Origin: Gammaproteobacteria bacterium
GTDB taxonomy: Bacteria; Pseudomonadota; Gammaproteobacteria; GCA-001735895
Direction of reading: 5' to 3'
DNA length: 64,000 nucleotides
Assembly (NCBI GenBank): GCA_024225395.1
Contig: JAAEMR010000257.1
Coordinates: 1 to 64,000, forward strand
Made by a program: the position numbers and the translations under genes. Position 1 is the first letter of the stretch. Every line of letters begins with the position of its first letter. Below are positions 20,270 to 29,754 of this stretch, piece after piece. The notes below the pieces were generated by a model. That model saw nothing but the letters and a program-made list of their open reading frames with translations, did not search any database and was not told the origin of the DNA.

Positions 20270-20950
20270 TTATGGCAATGTAATCTGAAAACTACCACCA
20301 TTCAACAGTCCATCGTTGCTTAAATGAATACTTCCCTGCCTGTCTGACCGATGATGGTTATGCGCAATGGTCGCCGAAAAAAACAGTCCCAGGCCTGTAC
20401 TACCGGTACTGTAATTTACTTTTTTAATAAATTGGTCAGGATTTTCAATCATATTTTCAGGATAACCTGGGCCATCATCATCTATTTGAATAACCAGGTG
20501 ACCTTCAACCACCTTTACCGAAACAATAACCTGTTTTCCGGTATAACGGATACTGTTTCCAAGAATATTTTTAATCGCAATTCCAACCATATCCTGATCA
20601 AAAAACCAGATGATAGAATCATCACAATCAACCTCTAATTGAATCCCGTTATTCTCAGCCAGCAGAGAATGAGTAGCAATACAGTCTTCAATAAAGTCGA
20701 CGACTTCAACTTCAGATATCTGTATAAAAAGTTGATTATTCTCCAGCTTGTATAATGTTAATAGCTGCATCAGAGACTGGTTTATTCTTGATGATTCGTA
20801 TCGAATACTGGAAACAGCCTGTTGGTTTTCACTGCCTACTTCAAGTCGAAGACTTAAATTATCCAGCTGCCCCATCAACAGGCTTAAAGAGTTTTTCATG
20901 TCGTGTACCGTTGAAGCCAGTACAGTTTCAAATAAGGATTGCTTACCCAT
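20270..20950 (-). CDS. Soluble sensor-less histidine kinase
   Basis: A 226-aa kinase consisting of only a dimerisation/phospho-acceptor helix pair (STVHDMKNSLSLLMGQLDNL, H-box) and a HATPase domain (N-box NILGNSIRYTG, G1 IDDDGPGYPENM, G2 STGLGLFFSATIAHNHH). No membrane segment or sensory domain is present, so it must receive its signal from another protein. Its start overlaps the end of the upstream TPR response regulator gene by eight bases. I infer that the two form one pathway, with the TPR regulator as partner. In length and layout it resembles kinases that act in chemotaxis-like or phosphorelay modules. Confidence 0.85.
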   Translation of the reverse strand: MGKQSLFETVLASTVHDMKNSLSLLMGQLDNLSLRLEVGSENQQAVSSIRYESSRINQSLMQLLTLYKLENNQLFIQISEVEVVDFIEDCIATHSLLAENNGIQLEVDCDDSIIWFFDQDMVGIAIKNILGNSIRYTGKQVIVSVKVVEGHLVIQIDDDGPGYPENMIENPDQFIKKVNYSTGSTGLGLFFSATIAHNHHRSDRQGSIHLSNDGLLNGGSFQITLP

Positions 20951-22538
20951 TCTTCACCCGTTCCAGTAGCTTTTGATAACGTTTCCAACGAATATCAGAT
21001 TCATCCATATGGATTTTCTCCTGTAGATAATGCATGGCCTCTTTGACTGTTTCAGGATCGGAGTTCAACTCTTTATATTCAATGATGATCTGCGCTGCAT
21101 TTAATAAATAATTGATATTATCCGGTAAAATTTTAATGGCTTCCCTGAATTTTATTAATGCTTCCAGGTGATGCCCCTGTTTTGAAAGTTGAATACCTTC
21201 TGCATTAGCTTTTTTCGCAATAACAGCCTGGCCAGGTGCTTGCTTTTCAACTTTAATCTCCTGGTTAATGATATCTATGCGAGATGAAATCTGATCAAGG
21301 TATTTATCAGTCGACTTTTCCTGTGCAAAGGACTTCATATTTTTAGAGATAGTATCGGCCTGCTTTTCTGATAATTTACATTCAGGGTTTTCCAGCGTTT
21401 TAGTTAGCTTAGAGAGTATTGCACTGGCTCTATCTGACCTGCCGGCGGAAGAAAACAATAAGGCGACTGAACTCAGATTTGCAGCCATTGCTGTTGGATC
21501 ATTTTGATAGGCTCTCTCCATTTTTTTATACACGGTTTCTGTTTGAGCCAATATCTTTGACAGCTCTCTTCCCTTTAATTTGTTGACTACCTCACGAGAA
21601 TTATCGTAATAATGTTCGAAGTGCTGCGGTCGTTGCATGCAGGAATAAGTCCCTTCATGAATTGTTTTTTCAAAAGCCTTTTGTGCCAGTTCATAATTAT
21701 TTAAAGAGGCAGCAACTGTTCCCAGAGTCGCCTGGCGCATCACCGATTTAGGTGAAATCGCAACGGCTTCTTTGAGCGTTTCCTCGGACTTTTCTATCTG
21801 ACCCAGTTCATTCTGACATTTTGCTATCCAGTCAAGCAAGCTAACCTGACGTGAAAAAGTTTCTTGCATTGACAGAAAGTGTTCCAGAGCTCTGGGCACA
21901 TCTCCAGTCTTAAAATAAAGGCGACCGAGTCCCACCATAGCCCATAAAACGGGCTGCTCATTTATAACTTCATTATATAAAGCTAACAACTCATCATTTC
22001 GTCCAGTTTGATCAAGTAGTTCCGCTTTGATACGCAGGCAGGAGTATTTCAGTTTAGGCGTCTCAGTTATAACTGCATCACAAGTTTCAATAGCTTTGGT
22101 TAATTGACCGGCATTTATAGCTATGTAAATATTATTTAAAGCCGTGTTTTTCAGGATTAACCTTAATAATCGTTGCCCAAGTTGCTCACCGGTAAAGGGT
22201 TTGGTCAAATAGGAATCGGGTCGGTATTCAATGGCTCCCATCACCTGAGCCGAAGTTGTCTCGGCCGTCACCATAATAAAAAGAGCCCCTTTACGCATTA
22301 AGGAACGCTGATGTAACTCTTCTAGAATTTGGTGACCGTCCTGGCCATCACCCAGGTTATAGTCGCAGAAAATAATATCGTAATCTTCTTCGCTACAGCG
22401 TTTGACGGCCTCGCTACCATTGCTGGATTGATCGATATGCTGTGCACCTAAACGGCCAAGCATTGTTTTTATTGTTTGTCTGAAACCCGCAAAATCATCG
22501 ATAACAAGAATTTTTGACTTTGATAAAAGATTAAACAT
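20943..22538 (-). CDS. Response regulator with long TPR output domain
   Basis: A 531-aa protein. Residues 8-128 are a receiver domain (acidic pair DD14-15, phospho-acceptor Asp59 in FCDYNLGDGQDG, Lys in LTKPFTGEQ). The rest is a chain of TPR-like helix pairs (for example MVGLGRLYFKTGDVPRALEHF, ATLGTVAASLNNYELAQKAF, and SKQGHHLEALIKFREAIKI near the C-terminus). There is no DNA-binding or enzymatic output domain, so phosphorylation probably switches protein-protein contacts. Similar receiver-TPR proteins occur in Shewanella, Vibrio and Pseudomonas, but I do not know a defined role. It overlaps the kinase gene. Confidence 0.88.
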   Translation of the reverse strand: MFNLLSKSKILVIDDFAGFRQTIKTMLGRLGAQHIDQSSNGSEAVKRCSEEDYDIIFCDYNLGDGQDGHQILEELHQRSLMRKGALFIMVTAETTSAQVMGAIEYRPDSYLTKPFTGEQLGQRLLRLILKNTALNNIYIAINAGQLTKAIETCDAVITETPKLKYSCLRIKAELLDQTGRNDELLALYNEVINEQPVLWAMVGLGRLYFKTGDVPRALEHFLSMQETFSRQVSLLDWIAKCQNELGQIEKSEETLKEAVAISPKSVMRQATLGTVAASLNNYELAQKAFEKTIHEGTYSCMQRPQHFEHYYDNSREVVNKLKGRELSKILAQTETVYKKMERAYQNDPTAMAANLSSVALLFSSAGRSDRASAILSKLTKTLENPECKLSEKQADTISKNMKSFAQEKSTDKYLDQISSRIDIINQEIKVEKQAPGQAVIAKKANAEGIQLSKQGHHLEALIKFREAIKILPDNINYLLNAAQIIIEYKELNSDPETVKEAMHYLQEKIHMDESDIRWKRYQKLLERVKNG

Positions 22539-22687
22539 CCGAATTTATTTCCTGTTTCTAATTATTGATCAGGAACTTCTCAGGTCTGGGTGAAAGTCTG
22601 AAAGTCATCTGGAGTATAGAAAATATTTCAGCAAAGGTATCCGGATATATCAAAAAAATGGAAAGAATTTAAATCATAGATTCCAGA

Positions 22688-23407
22688 TTAAAGTTCAGCA
22701 TCATGATAAATATTCTGCACATCATCCAGATCATTTAGCATTTCGATGAATTTATTAAACATCTCGATATCATCATCGCCTGTTACCGGGGTAGAACCTT
22801 TAGGCAGGAATTGAATTTCATCAACCTCAAATTCGATGCCTTCGAAAGTATCCATCAATGCCTGTTTGGCTTTTCCATAATCAATATCAGCTGTAAAAAC
22901 AGATATATTCCCATCTTCACTTTCAATATCAGTTACATCGACATCAGCCTCCATCAATGCATCAAGCGCTGCTTCTTCATCATCTCCTTTAAAAACCAGA
23001 ATGGCAGAATGGTCAAACATATGGCTAACCGTGCCCTGGGTGCCTATTTTACTTTTCGTTTTAGTGAAACATTGCCTCACATCGCCAAAAGTACGATTCG
23101 GGTTATCCGTCAGGCATTCAACGATGACCATGCAACCACACGGACCAAAACCTTCGTAGCGTGCAGGGGCAAAATCTTCTCCGCCTCCACCCTGGGCTTT
23201 TTTCAGGGCTTTATCTATAACATGTGTAGGTACCTGATCTTTTTTGGCTTTATCAATCAATCCACGTAAAGTCAGGTTACCATCTGGATCGAATCCTCCA
23301 GCCTTGGCACAGACATAAATTTCACGGCCATACTTACTATAGACTTTCGCCTTGGCATCAGACGTTTTAGCCATGGATTCTTTACGATTTTGATAGGCAC
23401 GACCCAT
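22688..23407 (-). CDS. YebC/TACO1-family protein
   Basis: A 239-aa protein of the YebC/PmpR family. The start [27 protein letters not shown] and the middle [21 protein letters not shown] fit the family well. Members were described as transcriptional regulators; recent work links the family to relief of ribosome stalling on proline-rich stretches. The conserved NRT and acidic C-terminal parts are present. It is flanked by unrelated genes on the same strand with gaps above 100 bp, so it is probably monocistronic. Confidence 0.93.
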   Translation of the reverse strand: MGRAYQNRKESMAKTSDAKAKVYSKYGREIYVCAKAGGFDPDGNLTLRGLIDKAKKDQVPTHVIDKALKKAQGGGGEDFAPARYEGFGPCGCMVIVECLTDNPNRTFGDVRQCFTKTKSKIGTQGTVSHMFDHSAILVFKGDDEEAALDALMEADVDVTDIESEDGNISVFTADIDYGKAKQALMDTFEGIEFEVDEIQFLPKGSTPVTGDDDIEMFNKFIEMLNDLDDVQNIYHDAEL

Positions 23408-23531
23408 TCTTCTGGTGCTCCAGTTATATTAATAAATTTGTAAATTTTACTGATAAGATTTGATATGGCAAACCATTAAACCTGTTCTTATTTTATGTAT
23501 AAATACTGTATTGCGATCTACGGGACAAACT

Positions 23532-26500
23532 CTATTCCATCGGGTCAGCACCCAGCGTGCCAACCAGCTCCTGTAAATAGTCAGTTTGCGAAACCTGTTG
23601 TAATTTATCATTTGCAACATTTAGCTGTTCAGAAATTTTCAGCCGCCCTGCTTCGTCAGCATGACTTTCTCGTTCAAGAAAGTCAGTCAGGTAATCGATA
23701 TGACGCTGCCATAATGCCATGTCCCGTTGCTGTTTCACCTGTAAACGTTTGTTGTACCAGTCAGAAGACATCATGCCTTCACGAGTAAACAGCGCACGAA
23801 TATCAGGATGATGCACATCTTTTCCTTCATATTCACCTTTCGCCATGATAGTTATCAATGCCTTAAGTGGAGGACAGGCCTGATCGATAGAGCCATCCTC
23901 AAGATAAGTACTGGCCACTTTTTGCTGCGCTTCAACGATATTGTTTATGCCATCGACAAAATCATCCATATTCTGGGTTTCAGGCTGTAGAATTTTCTCA
24001 TCGAAAACAACCGACGGATTATCAAAAATCTTACCGAAGAAACCGTGCACAAACAGGTTAGTGATGCGATAACCGAGTCGACTGGCCAGAACTGTTTGAC
24101 CATTATGTTCAAAGTCTTCCAGCTTTTCTAACTGACCTTTGTTGATCAGGTAATCAGGCCGTCTCTTTTCAGGTTTTAACTGAGCCCAGATTTCAGGAAT
24201 AATCAAACTAACATCATGATTGACCCTGATGTGAGGACCAACATATCCAGCTGCACTACTGAAACCAGAGTAATCCGTCAAAATATAGGAAACCAGTGCA
24301 TTGTTTAAATCCGCTGTCGGCAACAGAGCGTTGAACGGCCCTTTGGTTAAAGCGCCCTCAGAACCTGCCCCGGTGGTTGATGGTGATTTACCAGTAAGAC
24401 TGCAAATAAAATCCATAAACAGCTCAGGTAGCTCCTGGTAATGAATCGGGTTATAAACGGCCAGAGAGCGAATACCGGCTGCCGCATCGGGCGGGTTATT
24501 TCGACGCCCGGTTAATACCGAATCAACAGGAAAGCAAATGGGTTCGTCTAAAGTTGCTCGGCGATGAAAACGAGCACTGGTTTCAGCCAGATGTAATTTA
24601 ATCGGTTTGGCCAGATCGGAGCGTAACTGTAGATAACGTGGATTTTTACTGGGCTTACCATCAACAATCAATGGATGAGCAGATGACACGGCAGTTTTTC
24701 CATTCTTCAGACTATCCAGTAATAAATCACGCATCGGTTTTGTATACAGGTCAAACTCGACCTGGTCTTCAGTAATTTCTTTCAGGTCATCTGTCGTCAA
24801 TGGTTGATAGTTAGCCACAAAATTATCTGGCAAGGCCATTTCCATCTCTGTCTGTTTATCGAACCCTTTAATAATGGCGTCATCGGGGCGCTGGAATAAA
24901 CGGTATTCACAATTCTTTACCAGCTTGATGCATTCATGGGTGTTTTTTTCCGGCATATTCACCAGTCTTTTCGCAGGTACGACAACGGATGCGCTGATAT
25001 CGTCTTCCATCTGTACCTTCTCTGCGACCACATAATCCTGACGCAGTTTATAAATACGCCAGGCAGAATTTTCATCAAAACCCATGCGTAAATAGGACAT
25101 ATCCAGCATTCTATCCTGGAACTTTAATTCATGACCCTGTACACCATCAACCATATCGACAGTAAAATACTTCTTCCAGTTATCACCCCATTCTGAGCGA
25201 TAAAAACGTTTGATCATGAACGCCAGTGCCTTGATAGATTCAGGAATGCTTTCTACCCATTCATTATATTCCGGCGTAAACTTTTCTTCGGAAGGCGTGA
25301 GCATCTTGATCATCGAGCCCAGGCTTCGTTTCATACTTAACGGTGAACGTGGAGGATTATCGGTATAATCCGGCTGAAACTCACTTTTATAACGATGAGA
25401 ATAATCATTATCAAAAAGGCTCTGCACCTGTTGCAATGATTTATCCAGTTCATTCACAAATAAGGGACCAAAAATAACTGCATCATCAATCGCTTTGGAA
25501 ATTTCAGATTTTCCACCACCGGAAACGGTACAGGGTTTATGACAGAATGTGCCTTCAGCATCTGTACCCACGATTTGCCAGGAAGGTGCTTTAGGATGTT
25601 TTTCCATGGCAATTTTATAACCACTGGGATGCATGTAAATCAAACCGGGTTTCAATTTAATCGTGGTTGTTTTGCCTTCCTGTTTCCAGCTAACAGTTTG
25701 TTCATTTAGGTCCATTTGCAGGTTTTCAGGAACATATAATATTTGCGGGTAATTTTTATCGATGGCATAGCCTTCTTCCTGCAGTTCCATCATGTCGCCA
25801 TATCTTTTCAGTACTTCTGAAAATTTATAATCAGTATTTTTAGTGCGTGTATCACGCCCAAACTCTTCACCATGATTATGCCGTGGAAAAGCCAGTGCAC
25901 CACCGGAATGCTCCTCTTCAGCCAGGCCAAACAGGTTTGCTGCGAAACTAATCTGAGTTTTAACTTCTTTTTTACAATAACCAAAGTAGTTATCCGCCAC
26001 GATAGTAACGATAACGCCTCTTTTATCTCTCGCTGTAATTTTAAATGGCTGGCCACCATTGTATAAATCATCTTCCTGCTCCCAGCACATGCCATCCCGT
26101 TTCTGTCTTTCAGTGGCATTTTCGATATCTGGCAGTCCCAGGTCTTTTTTCTTCATGTTGACCAGGTGTGGCGCCAGAATGACGCAACCGGTATGACCGG
26201 ACCAGTGTTGAATATCCAGACCCGCATCATTTTCAGCAAGGGTCGGGTTACCCGCATTTCCAAAAATACTTTCAACAAAATCCAGGTTACTGGTTAAACT
26301 GCCCGGTGCAAAAAAACGAACTTCCATGGTTTTTTCTGGTTCCGTTTTAGTCGCATCAAACGATGGAATTTCCGGGCAAACAACAGGACGAAGTAAACTG
26401 GATACAAAACTTTGAGCTTTAACTATCTGTTGTGACGTAAATGGCAGTGTTAACAGTTTTTCAGGAGGGTTTAACGCTTCCTTCAATAAATTGGCATAAG

Positions 26501-27014
26501 CTATTTTGGGCACAGATTTTTTGTCACCCGGAATAGGTAAACCACCTTCAGCAATATGAAATGAACCCGCAGTAGTACGTCGATCGCGAGACGTATTATG
26601 TAAAACGCCCTGACTCACGCGAAAACTTTTCACGTATTCAGATTCAAAATAATCATCATCGGCCGGTAAGGACAATTCACGCGCAACACCATGACGATCG
26701 AGGATTAAGGTATTTGAAGGCAGTACCGGTGTTTCCTCGATTCCACTGTCTTTTAGATAAGAGTCGAGAAAGTCCTGAATTCGCTGATCTGCTGGACAAA
26801 GGTATTGTGATAGCAGCCGGGATTTTTCTCTATAGCTCTGTAACAGATCATCAGCTATAGAGAAAAATTCATTGCCACAGTCCATAGATTCACAGGCCGG
26901 TAAGCCCGAAGAATGTAACTTAAGATTGATATAAAGTTGTAATCGCTTTCTCTTCTCATCGGCTTCTACACGGTCGTTAGATGTCATTAAGCCAATTGAT
27001 TTTGATAAATCCAT
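23532..27014 (-). CDS. Probable PPi-type phosphoenolpyruvate carboxykinase
   Basis: A 1160-aa cytosolic protein without signal or membrane segments. Several stretches fit my recollection of the pyrophosphate-dependent PEPCK family (about 1100-1200 aa, known from Propionibacterium and Entamoeba): a phosphate loop-like CTVSGGGKSEISKAIDD near residue 497, IVADNYFGYCKKEVKTQISF followed by AANLFGLAEEEHSGGALAFP, and GHTGCVILAPHL. That enzyme interconverts oxaloacetate plus PPi with PEP, CO2 and phosphate. The gene diverges from the type III glutamine synthetase gene, sharing a 490-bp control region, so carbon and nitrogen supply may be co-regulated. The name rests on memory of motifs; a conserved protein of unknown function is the alternative. 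Confidence 0.6.
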   Translation of the reverse strand: MDLSKSIGLMTSNDRVEADEKRKRLQLYINLKLHSSGLPACESMDCGNEFFSIADDLLQSYREKSRLLSQYLCPADQRIQDFLDSYLKDSGIEETPVLPSNTLILDRHGVARELSLPADDDYFESEYVKSFRVSQGVLHNTSRDRRTTAGSFHIAEGGLPIPGDKKSVPKIAYANLLKEALNPPEKLLTLPFTSQQIVKAQSFVSSLLRPVVCPEIPSFDATKTEPEKTMEVRFFAPGSLTSNLDFVESIFGNAGNPTLAENDAGLDIQHWSGHTGCVILAPHLVNMKKKDLGLPDIENATERQKRDGMCWEQEDDLYNGGQPFKITARDKRGVIVTIVADNYFGYCKKEVKTQISFAANLFGLAEEEHSGGALAFPRHNHGEEFGRDTRTKNTDYKFSEVLKRYGDMMELQEEGYAIDKNYPQILYVPENLQMDLNEQTVSWKQEGKTTTIKLKPGLIYMHPSGYKIAMEKHPKAPSWQIVGTDAEGTFCHKPCTVSGGGKSEISKAIDDAVIFGPLFVNELDKSLQQVQSLFDNDYSHRYKSEFQPDYTDNPPRSPLSMKRSLGSMIKMLTPSEEKFTPEYNEWVESIPESIKALAFMIKRFYRSEWGDNWKKYFTVDMVDGVQGHELKFQDRMLDMSYLRMGFDENSAWRIYKLRQDYVVAEKVQMEDDISASVVVPAKRLVNMPEKNTHECIKLVKNCEYRLFQRPDDAIIKGFDKQTEMEMALPDNFVANYQPLTTDDLKEITEDQVEFDLYTKPMRDLLLDSLKNGKTAVSSAHPLIVDGKPSKNPRYLQLRSDLAKPIKLHLAETSARFHRRATLDEPICFPVDSVLTGRRNNPPDAAAGIRSLAVYNPIHYQELPELFMDFICSLTGKSPSTTGAGSEGALTKGPFNALLPTADLNNALVSYILTDYSGFSSAAGYVGPHIRVNHDVSLIIPEIWAQLKPEKRRPDYLINKGQLEKLEDFEHNGQTVLASRLGYRITNLFVHGFFGKIFDNPSVVFDEKILQPETQNMDDFVDGINNIVEAQQKVASTYLEDGSIDQACPPLKALITIMAKGEYEGKDVHHPDIRALFTREGMMSSDWYNKRLQVKQQRDMALWQRHIDYLTDFLERESHADEAGRLKISEQLNVANDKLQQVSQTDYLQELVGTLGADPME

Positions 27015-27285
27015 ACAGGGTACCTTTGCTAATTGTCAGGCCATTATTTCCGAGTTAAATGACCCGAATGGAATTTTAAAACGCGCGCAATCTAACAGAT
27101 TTTGAGAGTTATAGATATTCTGTATTGATGGATTTAATAGTTAAGCTAGATCTATATCAGGTACTTAAGTAATTTTTTTCTCTAAACTCCCCCGTTTTAT
27201 CAGCAGTTTCACAGCATCCATAATTTTAAAATGATGATGTATAACCGATAATTCATATCGACACCGCATAAAAGCATTTATTTAC

Positions 27286-27300
27286 GCATTATTTTAGTGC
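27286..27300. promoter_or_regulatory. NtrC-like enhancer site 1 upstream of glnN
   Basis: GCAT-N7-GTGC, one base off the GCAC-N7-GTGC core of NtrC sites. Its centre lies 20 bp (two helical turns) from site 2 and about 160 bp before the predicted transcription start. Confidence 0.65.
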
Positions 27301-27305
27301 GTGAA

Positions 27306-27320
27306 GCACCTTTTTAGTGC
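27306..27320. promoter_or_regulatory. NtrC-like enhancer site 2 upstream of glnN
   Basis: GCACCTTTTTAGTGC matches the GCAC-N7-GTGC core of NtrC binding sites exactly. It lies about 140 bp before the predicted sigma-54 start, a normal enhancer distance. Confidence 0.7.
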
Positions 27321-27427
27321 AACAAGTTTCTTCATTTATGAATTAATAGCAAAAGTGATAAGATAAGAATTTGCTCACATAGCCATATTTGAGGCTGATA
27401 CTGCACTTTATGCCTCATCGAAAAACC

Positions 27428-27443
27428 TGGCCTATTTATTGCT
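27428..27443 (+). promoter_or_regulatory. Sigma-54 (RpoN) promoter of glnN
   Basis: TGGCCTATTTATTGCT has the invariant GG (27429-27430) and GC (27441-27442) separated by ten bases and matches TGGCAC-N5-TTGCW in all but two positions. Transcription should start near 27454, leaving a leader of about 53 bases to the ATG at 27507. Confidence 0.75.
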
Positions 27444-27506
27444 AACCATATTCATCGTCAACATTTCAACAGACTTAAGTAAGTTTATTTTATAGAGGAA
27501 AACTAA

Positions 27507-29681
27507 ATGAGTGGAAACTTATCCCGCGAAGAAGCGGTTCATCAAATAACTAACCGTGAAGCAACGGTCGTCACAAAAACAGATAGTCTCGGAAAAATCT
27601 GGGCTTCCGATGTATTCAATCTTGCCAGAATGGAATGGGCTCTATCCAAGAACGCATTTAAAGCTGTTAAGAAAACTGTAGAAACTGGCGAACCTCTTGA
27701 TGCCGCGACTGCTGATGTTGTTGCTGCTGCAATGAAAGAATGGGCTGTCTCTAAAGGTGCCAAGTTCTATTCTCATATCTTCTACCCATTAACCAATGCA
27801 TCAGCAGAAAAGCACGATGGATTTATTGTCACCGATCCACAGGGTAATGCGATTACTGAATTCAGTGGTAGTTTGCTGATTAAAGGTGAACCAGATGGTT
27901 CATCTTTCCCTAACGGTAGTATTCGTATGACGAATGCCGCTCGTGGTTATACTGCATGGGATCCAACCAGCCCTGCTTACATCATGGAAACACCAAATGG
28001 TGCAACTCTAACTATTCCTAGCGTATTTATGTCATGGACCGGTGAGTCTCTGGATAAGAAAATTCCATTACTTCGTTCTAACGACGCAATGAATAAAGCA
28101 GGACAAAAAGTACTCTCCCTGATGGGCGAAACAGAAATTGCTCCATTGAATTCAAGCTGTGGTGCTGAGCAGGAATACTTCCTGGTTGATTCAAACTTTG
28201 CTAACAGCCGCCCTGATTTATTATTAGCTGGACGTACCCTGTTTGGTGCTGCTTCAGCTAAAGGTCAGGAATTTGATGACCATTACTTCGGTGCTATCCC
28301 TGAACGTGTTCAGGTATACATGCAGGATCTTGAAGACAAGTTATATCGCCTGGGTATCCCGGCTAAAACTCATCATAACGAAGTAGCTCCGGGACAATTT
28401 GAAATTGCACCTTATTTTGAAGCGGCTAACGTTGCTGCTGATCATCAGCAAATGCTGATGACACTGTTAAAAACAACCGCCAAGAAACATGGTTTTGTTT
28501 GTCTATTACATGAAAAACCATTTGCCGGTATTAACGGTTCTGGTAAGCACGTTAACTGGTCGGTTGGTAACTCAACTCAAGGTAACCTGTTAGACCCGGG
28601 TAGCACTCCTCATGACAACCTGAACTTCCTGTTATTCTGTGGCGCGGTTATTCGTGGCGTTCACTTACACGGTCCATTATTACGTGCTGTTATCGCTTCA
28701 GCATCCAACGATCACCGTTTAGGTGCAAACGAAGCACCTCCTGCGATCCTGTCTGTTTATCTGGGTGACCAGTTAGAAAAAGTTTTTGAAGATATTAAAG
28801 ATGGTAAGTTATCCGGATCCGAAGCAGGTGGTTTAACCGATATGGGGCTGACTCAAATTCTTGATTTCGAACGTGATCCTGGTGATCGTAATCGTACATC
28901 TCCTTTTGCCTTCACCGGTAACCGTTTTGAATTCCGTGCGGTAGGTTCTTCACAGTCAGTTTCAGGGCCATTAGTGGCAATGAATACGATGTTAGCTGAC
29001 TCTCTAAACTGGATTGCAGATAAACTGGAGACTGAACTGTCTTCTGGTAAAGATCAGACAGCTGCTGTTATCGCAGTTCTTCAAACACTGATGAACGAGC
29101 ATGGAAATGCTGTATTCGGTGGTGACGGTTACTCTTCAGAATGGCACGAAATGGCTGTTAAAGAGCGTGGCCTGAAAAACATTCCAACGACTGCTGATGC
29201 CTTACCCGCTTTGCAGGAAGACTCCGTTAAGAAACTGTTTGAAAGCACTGGTGTACTTTCTCCAATCGAACTGGAAAGTCGTTATGAAGTTTATGCTGAA
29301 CAATATATTCTATCCATTGAAGTTGAAGCTAAACTTGTCATTGAAATGGCTAAATCTTCAATTTACCCCGCTGCACTTCATTACATGACGGGGCTTGCTG
29401 ATGCCAATGCAAGCATGGCGAGTATGGATATTGAGCTGGATAACTCGGTTGCAAAAACAGTTGCCGCCGCTTCTAATGCAATGATGGCTGCTGTTGCGAA
29501 ACTCAGTACTGCAATGGAAAAAGAAGGTTTTGCATCGACTGAAGAACATATGCAGCATTGTGCAAATGATGTACGTAGCCTGATGGATGAAGTTCGTTCT
29601 CATGCTGATGTACTCGAGGCAGAAGTTGCTGATGAATTATGGCCTCTTCCAAAGTACCGTGAAATGCTGTTTATTAAATAA
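27507..29681 (+). CDS. glnN: Type III glutamine synthetase GlnN
   Basis: A 724-aa glutamine synthetase of the large GSIII class (GlnN), which makes glutamine from glutamate, ammonium and ATP. GSIII-specific stretches are ITEFSGSLLIKGEPDGSSFP in the N-terminal part, the ATP/metal segments GAEQEYFLVD and HHNEVAPGQFEIAPYFEAAN, and KPFAGINGSGKHVNWS. The protein is far longer than GSI (about 470 aa), and I see no GSI-type adenylylation site. An AGAGGA lies eight bases before the ATG and a sigma-54/NtrC control region lies upstream. A strong terminator follows. GSIII is common in Bacteroidetes and cyanobacteria and uncommon in gammaproteobacteria. Confidence 0.95.
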   Translation: MSGNLSREEAVHQITNREATVVTKTDSLGKIWASDVFNLARMEWALSKNAFKAVKKTVETGEPLDAATADVVAAAMKEWAVSKGAKFYSHIFYPLTNASAEKHDGFIVTDPQGNAITEFSGSLLIKGEPDGSSFPNGSIRMTNAARGYTAWDPTSPAYIMETPNGATLTIPSVFMSWTGESLDKKIPLLRSNDAMNKAGQKVLSLMGETEIAPLNSSCGAEQEYFLVDSNFANSRPDLLLAGRTLFGAASAKGQEFDDHYFGAIPERVQVYMQDLEDKLYRLGIPAKTHHNEVAPGQFEIAPYFEAANVAADHQQMLMTLLKTTAKKHGFVCLLHEKPFAGINGSGKHVNWSVGNSTQGNLLDPGSTPHDNLNFLLFCGAVIRGVHLHGPLLRAVIASASNDHRLGANEAPPAILSVYLGDQLEKVFEDIKDGKLSGSEAGGLTDMGLTQILDFERDPGDRNRTSPFAFTGNRFEFRAVGSSQSVSGPLVAMNTMLADSLNWIADKLETELSSGKDQTAAVIAVLQTLMNEHGNAVFGGDGYSSEWHEMAVKERGLKNIPTTADALPALQEDSVKKLFESTGVLSPIELESRYEVYAEQYILSIEVEAKLVIEMAKSSIYPAALHYMTGLADANASMASMDIELDNSVAKTVAAASNAMMAAVAKLSTAMEKEGFASTEEHMQHCANDVRSLMDEVRSHADVLEAEVADELWPLPKYREMLFIK

Positions 29682-29700
29682 TAATCAGTTTCAATAGTTG

Positions 29701-29729
29701 AAAAGCCCGGTTTATCCGGGCTTTTTTTT
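29701..29729 (+). terminator. Intrinsic terminator of glnN
   Basis: A 10-bp stem AAAAGCCCGG / CCGGGCTTTT with a four-base loop and an eight-T run follows the glnN stop by 20 bases. The A-run on the other side also lets it work for the convergent gene at 29755. Confidence 0.92.
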
Positions 29730-29754
29730 GTCCTGGAGCTAACCACGCAATCGA

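Larger units (their letters stand above)
27015..27506. promoter_or_regulatory. Divergent control region, PEPCK-like gene / glnN
   Basis: This 492-bp gap holds the start regions of both divergent genes. Its right half contains two NtrC-like sites and a sigma-54 promoter for glnN (listed separately). The left half, towards the PEPCK-like gene, is AT-rich; I see no strong sigma-70 hexamers, and an AAAGG about nine bases before its ATG. Confidence 0.7.
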
